A DNA stretch of 64,000 nt, taken from assembly GCA_964561605.1 (NCBI GenBank), contig CAZLQD010000029.1:62001-126000 (forward strand), in the 5' to 3' direction. A model generated the notes under the pieces. The model was not told the DNA's origin, made no database searches, and worked only from the letters and a program-made list of their open reading frames with translations. Both the position numbers and the translations under genes were made by a program. Source of the stretch: JALUZX01 sp964561605. GTDB taxonomy: Bacteria > Planctomycetota > UBA1135 > JALUZX01. Of this stretch, positions 59,015 through 64,000 are shown piece after piece (positions within the stretch are counted from its first letter, which is position 1; each line of letters starts with the position of its first letter).

Positions 59015-60358
59015 TCAGGCCAGGGCCTCTTCCAGGACGGGCTGTTCCTGGAGGTGGATCAGGAACCTCCCCTCCCGTGTGCGCACCTCCACCGAGGCGC
59101 CCCGGGCCACCTTGCCCTCCTTGAGGAGGAGCACCGCCAGGGGATCTTCGATCTCCTTCTTGATGATCCGCCGGATCTCCCTGGCTCCGTACTCTTCCGA
59201 GTAGGCCTTCTTGGCCACGAGCTTCTTCACCCCCGGAGAGAAACGGACCTTGATCCCGTTGCGGGCCAGCAACTGGGCGATGTCCTTGAGCATGATTCCG
59301 GCGATGTCCTGGCAGATCTTCATGTTCAGGGGGTTGAAGACCACCACTTCATCGATCCTGTTGATGAATTCGGGCCGGAAGTTCTCCTTCAAGGCCTCCA
59401 GGGTGATGGTCTTGATGTCCATGTCGAAGAGGCTCTGCCGCTTGGCCAGGTCGAAGCCCATCCGGCTCCGGATCTGGTCGATCTGCTCAACCCCCAGGTT
59501 GCTCGTGAGGATGATCAGGGCCCGGTTGAAGGGGACCCGCACGCCCTTGCTGTCCGTCAGGATCCCCTCGTCCAGGATCTGGAGGAGCAGGTTGTGGACC
59601 TTGTAGTGGGCCTTTTCGATCTCGTCGAAGAGGACCACGCAGCTCTTCTTCTTCCGCACCGCCTCGGTCAGGTATCCCCCTTCCCCGTGGCCGATGTAGC
59701 CCGGGGGGGAACCGATGAGCTTGGCGTATTCGTGGGGGAGGGCGTATTCCGAGCAGTCCACCCGGACCAGCTTGCCCGGATCGCCGTAGAGGGCCTGGGC
59801 CAGGACCTTGGCGATCTCGGTCTTTCCCGTCCCGGTCCTTCCGATGAGGAAGAAGGTCCCGACGGGCTTGTGAGGCTCCTTGAGCCCCACGGCGGCCTTC
59901 TTCACGGCCATCACCAGGGTCTCGACGGCTTCGTCCTGGCCGAGGATCCGCTTCTTGACGGCCTCTTCCAGGTTGGCCACCCGCATCAGGGCCTTCTTCT
60001 TCTCTTCCTGGGTCCGGACCAGCTCACCCGACAGGTCGTCCAGGACTCCGCCCTCCATGCCGGGGAGGGAGACCTGGTGGATCTCCAGGTTGGGGTTCAC
60101 GTCCACGCAGATCTGGTAGAGAAGGTCCTCGGCCGTGGAGAGGTCGCAGTCCTCTTCGCACCTTCCCAGCATGGGCAGGACCGTTTCGTGGTAGTCCACC
60201 ACGCAGGCTTCGATCACGGCCCTGCGGTAATTTGCCCGGTTCAGGACTTTCAAGCCCCGGAAGACCTCGGCCGTGGCGTCTTCGGGAACGACCCGGACCC
60301 GGAGGAACTCGTCCACCAGGTCGAAATATTTCAGAACCACGCTCCAGTCGGACTTCAA
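59015..60358 (-). CDS. Single-AAA Clp-like ATPase (ClpB/ClpC D2-type) with unusual N-terminus
   Basis: This 447-residue protein has one AAA+ module of the second (D2) Clp type. Walker A is IGRTGTGKTEIAK (about residues 169-181), followed by the substrate loop SPPGYIGHGEGGYLTEAV, Walker B VVLFDEIEKAH (about 240) and the sensor/arginine region RPEFINRIDEVVVFNP. The C-terminal small domain ends EEYGARELRR-like (EEYGAREIRRIIKKEIEDPL). There is no D1 domain, N-terminal Clp repeat or ClpX zinc domain. The first ~130 residues are an unrecognised helical region. The IGF-type loop for ClpP docking is not evident, so it is more probably a disaggregase- or remodelling-type enzyme. Confidence 0.82.
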   Translation of the reverse strand: MKSDWSVVLKYFDLVDEFLRVRVVPEDATAEVFRGLKVLNRANYRRAVIEACVVDYHETVLPMLGRCEEDCDLSTAEDLLYQICVDVNPNLEIHQVSLPGMEGGVLDDLSGELVRTQEEKKKALMRVANLEEAVKKRILGQDEAVETLVMAVKKAAVGLKEPHKPVGTFFLIGRTGTGKTEIAKVLAQALYGDPGKLVRVDCSEYALPHEYAKLIGSPPGYIGHGEGGYLTEAVRKKKSCVVLFDEIEKAHYKVHNLLLQILDEGILTDSKGVRVPFNRALIILTSNLGVEQIDQIRSRMGFDLAKRQSLFDMDIKTITLEALKENFRPEFINRIDEVVVFNPLNMKICQDIAGIMLKDIAQLLARNGIKVRFSPGVKKLVAKKAYSEEYGAREIRRIIKKEIEDPLAVLLLKEGKVARGASVEVRTREGRFLIHLQEQPVLEEALA

Positions 60359-60465
60359 GGCGATTCCTCCGGGATGGTTGGGCTAGATCGTCGTTGCCAC
60401 CTGTTTTTTCGGCCCCTGGGCTTCCCGGCTTGAGCCCGGTGGTCCCGCCCGGTTAGCCTTCCTCC

Positions 60466-61551
60466 ATGACTCCTCCCCTGCCCAAGAAGGACATCGAGAC
60501 CCTGGCCCTCCTGGTCCACAAAGGAAGGCTCCACCGCGGGCAGGCCGAGGAGGTGCTCAGGGAGGCCCCCCGTTCGGGAAGGGACCTGGAGTCCCTCCTC
60601 GTGGAACGGGGCTGGCTGGCGCCCGGCGAGTGGGAGGCCTGGAGGAAGGCCGGCGGCAGACCGATACGCTTGAAGGGATACGAGGTCCTCGGGAGGGCGG
60701 GGGAGGGGGGGAGCGCCGTGGTCTACAAGGCGAGGGAGGAGGCCACGGGAAGGATCGTGGCCCTCAAGGCGGCCAGGGAAGAGGTGGTCCGCCGGGAGGA
60801 GTCCAGGGAGCGGTTCGTCCGGGAGGGGAAGCTCCTCTGCAGGCTCCGGCACCCCGGGATCGTGAAGGCCTGGAAGCTGGCCCGCCAGGGGGAGATCCTC
60901 TATTTGGTCATGGAGTATATCGAGGGAGAGACGGCCCAGGAGAGGATCCGCTCCGGCGGGCGCTTCGGCGAGGAGGAGGCCCTCCGGGTGGTGCTGGCCG
61001 CGGCGAGGGCACTCGACTACCTGGCCTCCCGGGGGATCGTCCACAGGGACGTGAAACCGGGGAACCTCATGCTGGGGAGGGCGGGGGAGGTGAAACTCCT
61101 CGACCTGGGGCTGGCCGCCTCCACTTCCGAGGGGGCCGGGGAAGGGGATGCCACCTCGGGGACGGCCTACTACATGGCCCCGGAGCAGGCCCGGGGGGAG
61201 GCGGTGGACCAGAGGGCGGACATCTATTCCCTGGGGGTCACCCTCTTCCACATGGTCACGGGGGAACTCCCTTTCGACGGGGCTGACCAGCGGGACGTGA
61301 TGCGGGCCCACATCGAGAAGCGCCTCTCCTCGGCCGCCCTCAAGGACCGATCCTTCTCCCCCCTCCTGGCCTACTTCATCCAGAAGATGACCGCCAAGGA
61401 GGTGGAGATCCGCTACCAGGATCCTTCCGAGCTGATCGCCGACCTGGAGGAGAAGCTCAAAGGGTTCAAGGAGATCCGCGACCAGGGCCGGGTGGAACGT
61501 CCTTCCGGGCCGGCGCGGGGCCGGAGGCCCTTCCGGCGCCGCCGCCGGTGA
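60466..61551 (+). CDS. Serine/threonine protein kinase (Hanks type), soluble
   Basis: This 361-residue kinase has a short N-terminal helical region (about residues 1-65), then the kinase domain: glycine loop GRAGEGGSAVVYKAR, VAL-K lysine, catalytic loop IVHRDVKPGNLML (Asp195), metal loop DLGLA in place of DFG, activation segment TSGTAYYMAPEQARG and VDQRADIYSLGVTLFHMVTG. DLG is common in bacterial kinases. The tail is basic (RGRRPFRRRRR) with no transmembrane helix or sensor domain. Targets are unknown. It is divergent from the Clp-like gene. Confidence 0.93.
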   Translation: MTPPLPKKDIETLALLVHKGRLHRGQAEEVLREAPRSGRDLESLLVERGWLAPGEWEAWRKAGGRPIRLKGYEVLGRAGEGGSAVVYKAREEATGRIVALKAAREEVVRREESRERFVREGKLLCRLRHPGIVKAWKLARQGEILYLVMEYIEGETAQERIRSGGRFGEEEALRVVLAAARALDYLASRGIVHRDVKPGNLMLGRAGEVKLLDLGLAASTSEGAGEGDATSGTAYYMAPEQARGEAVDQRADIYSLGVTLFHMVTGELPFDGADQRDVMRAHIEKRLSSAALKDRSFSPLLAYFIQKMTAKEVEIRYQDPSELIADLEEKLKGFKEIRDQGRVERPSGPARGRRPFRRRRR

Positions 61552-61563
61552 GGTCCGGCCGGG

Positions 61564-62670
61564 TCACTTCAGGATCCCGGGATGGCCCTCGGAAAAGCGT
61601 GCCGCCAGGCGGACCACCCGGGCGTAGTCGGATGCGCCGGCTCGAATTCCCCTGCTCTTGAGAAAGCGATCGTAGACGGTCCAGCAGAAACGAGAGATCC
61701 ACTCCACCCGGCCCCGGTTCCGGCGGGCCCGGATCTCCCGGACGTCGCCGGCGGCGTCCCGCGGGATCCTCGCCTCCCAGGTCGAGGGGGGCATCCGGAG
61801 GAGGAGGCCGAGCCACCCGCAATAACGGTAGAGAGGATGTTTGGACGTGACCAGCGAATACCAGGCGCAGAAATCGGCCTCTCCCTCGCCGGTGATCCCC
61901 CCCAGGTGGGACAGTTCGTGGGCCTTCACGTAGATCAGGTCCGCCCAGTGGAGTCCGGGCTCGGCGTGGGCTTCCAGGGTGAAGGGGGAGGTGATCCCGA
62001 GGGTCCCCGCAAGGAGGAGCATGCCCGGCAGGGGAGGTGCCTTGACCCTCCGGGGAAGGGAGAGGCGACCCATGCCCAGCTCCTCCAGGCCCCGCTCCAC
62101 CTCGCCCGCCAGGGGGGGTAGGGGGCCGCTCCTCTCGTCCAGGCCTTTCGCCCTGAGGGAGGCCGTACCCGCCAGGGCGGCGGCGGCCAACCTCTCCAGG
62201 CTCCTTCCCGCCGGCCTTCCCCCCAGATGGAGGCGCCTTTCCAAGGGGGTGCCTCTGTAGTGGTAACCCCAGAAGAGGAAAAAGGGATGGACCAGGAGGG
62301 AAAGGACCAGGAGGAGCCGGAAGAGGGCCGTCGCGGCGCGAAGGAGGAAGCCCGGCCGGAAGGCCGAGAAGACCAGGCCCAGGAAGCGGAAGAGGAAGAA
62401 GAGGATCCCCGCCAGGAGGAGGAAGCCCGAGAGGGACCACTCCAACCCGTCGCAGGTTCCCCCCAGGAGAGAGAGGATTCGGGGATAGAGGACCCGGTGG
62501 TAGGGGCCGTCCACGAAGGAGGAGGGCAGGTGGGAAGCGGCCCAGAGGTGGGCGGGGCCGAGGATCAGGAGGACCCAGGCCAAGGGATGGAGGAGGGGAT
62601 GCCTCCGGCGGCGCCCGGTCCTTCCCATGGGGAGTTTCCGGGCCGGTCGGGTTGGGGTTGGACCGTTCAT
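61564..62670 (-). CDS. DUF3810-like membrane protein with HExxH-type motif
   Basis: ATG 62670 is taken as the start although its ribosome site is poor; ATG 62628 is an alternative. The 368-residue product has several N-terminal helices (HPLAWVLLILGPAHLWAASH; GFLLLAGILFFLFRFLGLVF; ALFRLLLVLSLLVHPFFLF) and a domain with YVKAHELSHLGGITGEGEAD. Here HELSH (about residue 250) and the downstream EGEAD look like a zinc-peptidase site. This matches the DUF3810 pattern, whose members are predicted membrane metallopeptidases of unknown function. It converges on the kinase gene, with 12 bases between stops. Confidence 0.75.
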   Translation of the reverse strand: MNGPTPTRPARKLPMGRTGRRRRHPLLHPLAWVLLILGPAHLWAASHLPSSFVDGPYHRVLYPRILSLLGGTCDGLEWSLSGFLLLAGILFFLFRFLGLVFSAFRPGFLLRAATALFRLLLVLSLLVHPFFLFWGYHYRGTPLERRLHLGGRPAGRSLERLAAAALAGTASLRAKGLDERSGPLPPLAGEVERGLEELGMGRLSLPRRVKAPPLPGMLLLAGTLGITSPFTLEAHAEPGLHWADLIYVKAHELSHLGGITGEGEADFCAWYSLVTSKHPLYRYCGWLGLLLRMPPSTWEARIPRDAAGDVREIRARRNRGRVEWISRFCWTVYDRFLKSRGIRAGASDYARVVRLAARFSEGHPGILK

Positions 62671-62801
62671 GGGAAGGAAGATCCTAGCGTCCCGGTCTTC
62701 TTTCTTCCTCCCCCTCAAGGCCCGGGCGGGGAGGGGCCGATCCATCAGGTTGGAAACGGCCTGCCCCGGCGTGGTGGGGCGGTTGCAGCGATTCGATCCG
62801 C

Positions 62802-64000
62802 ATGAACGACGAGGAAAACATCCAGCAGGGGGGGGCGCCCACCCTGGCCGAGGACCTGACCCACCTGATCCTGGAGACGGTGGAGAAGATCCTGGACGGC
62901 AGGGAAAGGGAGGCCGACGAGGACTACGCGGCCCTCATGGACCGGGTCCAGGACCTCTTTCTGCGCAAGTCCGACTTGAAGGCCCTGAAGTCCGAGACCC
63001 TGAGCCTGCTGGAGGAGCTCTTCCGCTCCCGTTTCCGGAGGGGCTTCAAGGCCGTGGTGCGCCGGGACGGAGCCGACCCCTCCAACCTGGTGAGCTACCT
63101 GATGGGCACGGTCTTCACGGCCAGCGCCCTGGGGGAGCTTGCCCTGAGCCTGGACCGGATCCTGCTGGAACAGAGCGCCCCCCAGGAGTTCAACTTCGCC
63201 GGGAAGGGCGACTTCATCGCCGTGGAGGAGGTGATGCAGTTGCTCACGGCGGGCCACCACACGGGCGTCTTCGTCGTGGAGAAGCCCGACAACTGCGTGG
63301 AGATGTACTTCAAGGAGGGCCACGTGGCCTTCGTCTCCCCCCACAAGCTCACCCGGAGGGTGATCCGGGGGGAGGGGCTCAAGGAATACCGGGAGATTCC
63401 GGTGGAGATGGCCAGGGAGGCGGAGGAGCGCTTCGTCGAGGAAGGCCTCCCCATCTTCCTCCACTTCCTCGAGAAGGGCTTCTTCGAAGAGGACGAATTC
63501 CTGAGCTTCCTCCGGGACCAGGGAGGGGAGCTGATCTACGAGTTCATCCGGGAGTCCTCGGAGTGCAGCTACCGCTGGATCTCCATGCAGGACCTCCCCG
63601 AGTTCGCGGAGAGGTTCGATATCCGCCTGGACGTCATGCCCATTCTGCTGGAGGCCCACAAGCAGATGGACGATTGGCGGCTCATCAAGCGGATCATCCC
63701 CGACATGGATACGCCCATCGAGCCCGCGCCGGACCGGTTCTCCGTCCTGGCCGAGATGGCCCTGGACGCCAGCCAGATCAAGCTCCTGGCCATGATCAAC
63801 GGGGAGAACACCGTGAGGACCATGGCCGAGGACGGGGGGATCCCTCCCTTCGAGGTGGCCTCCATGCTGGCGGAGTTCGCCAAGCTGGGGATCATCGTGC
63901 CCCCAGGAGGCCCCGAGTCCCTCCTGGACCAGCCCCAGTCCGTCCAGGAATCGGTGGAGTGGGCCCTGGCAGCCCTGGACGCCAACGAGGACCTGGACGC
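62802..64000 (+). CDS. DUF4388-domain protein (partial, runs off the window)
   Basis: ATG 62802 opens a frame that is uninterrupted to the last base, giving 399 visible residues with no stop yet. About residues 145-185 hold the DUF4388/PatA-like N-terminal motif (FIAVEEVMQLLTAGHHTGVF, then VEMYFKEGHVAFVS), and a second helical-winged part follows (IKLLAMINGENTVRTMAEDG). DUF4388 proteins are signalling or regulatory proteins common in Myxococcota, Planctomycetota and related phyla. The N-terminal ~140 residues are helical and unrecognised. There is no signal peptide. Confidence 0.8.
   Translation, partial: MNDEENIQQGGAPTLAEDLTHLILETVEKILDGREREADEDYAALMDRVQDLFLRKSDLKALKSETLSLLEELFRSRFRRGFKAVVRRDGADPSNLVSYLMGTVFTASALGELALSLDRILLEQSAPQEFNFAGKGDFIAVEEVMQLLTAGHHTGVFVVEKPDNCVEMYFKEGHVAFVSPHKLTRRVIRGEGLKEYREIPVEMAREAEERFVEEGLPIFLHFLEKGFFEEDEFLSFLRDQGGELIYEFIRESSECSYRWISMQDLPEFAERFDIRLDVMPILLEAHKQMDDWRLIKRIIPDMDTPIEPAPDRFSVLAEMALDASQIKLLAMINGENTVRTMAEDGGIPPFEVASMLAEFAKLGIIVPPGGPESLLDQPQSVQESVEWALAALDANEDLD

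Overview
This is a GC-rich bacterial chromosome segment, packed with genes on both strands. Genes within operons mostly overlap by four bases (ATGA or GTGA). No phage, insertion sequence, CRISPR array or rRNA was seen. The gene content includes a complete Bat (aerotolerance) operon, an ELWxxDGT repeat protein, a Hanks-type kinase, a DUF4388 protein, a D2-only Clp-like ATPase, bacillithiol synthesis, a mitochondrial-type citrate synthase and an acidic N-terminal extension on Rho. Together these suggest a Planctomycetota-like or other deep-branching, uncultured Gram-negative lineage. No rRNA or ribosomal protein gene is present to settle the taxonomy.

Layout. 1-7652: moxR (partial), DUF58 gene, a small lipoprotein and batA-batB-batC-batD-batE in one tightly coupled operon. 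8095-9837: secreted protein made of strict 48-residue ELWxxDGT repeats. 9901-12197 (minus): rho and coaE. 12444-17057: membrane coiled-coil protein with a BRCT-like tail, tatC, a YchF-like protein that has lost its Walker A lysine, and cinA. 17099-19816: an odd tRNA-like gene, a NapH-like polyferredoxin with a membrane-anchored partner, and a TPR protein with a six-cysteine tail. 20006-22111: secreted GH31 enzyme. 22263-27189: bshC-bshB1-bshA for bacillithiol, facing a metallo-beta-lactamase-fold hydrolase and a methyltransferase. 27260: tRNA-Gln. 27365-32823 (minus): hoxF-hoxU-hoxY-hoxH-hoxW and a CheY-like receiver, forming an NAD-linked [NiFe] hydrogenase. 33182-37595: metallophosphoesterase and a glycosidase-like protein. 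37789-40924: gltA, mdh and a 1-Cys Bcp peroxiredoxin. 41281-41910: candidate selenoprotein with an in-frame UGA plus a small membrane protein. 42005-48116: TPR/metallopeptidase, radC, glgP and a lipoprotein. 48128-48190: perfect 28-bp AT-rich inverted repeat. 48192-52287 (minus): sugar ABC importer whose last gene is a ferritin-like protein. 52419-55613: giant carboxypeptidase-regulatory-domain protein. 55749-60358 (minus): iscU-nifS, a parvulin-type foldase and the Clp-like ATPase. 60466-64000: protein kinase, DUF3810 metalloprotease-like protein and a DUF4388 protein cut by the window end.

The genes point to a cell with central oxidative metabolism (citrate synthase, malate dehydrogenase), glycogen turnover, reversible hydrogen/NAD chemistry, Fe-S assembly, low-molecular-weight-thiol and peroxide defence, and heavy investment in envelope proteins. 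The most unusual item is the small membrane protein at 41281-41550. Its reading frame passes through one UGA with a SECIS-like hairpin at a suitable distance downstream.
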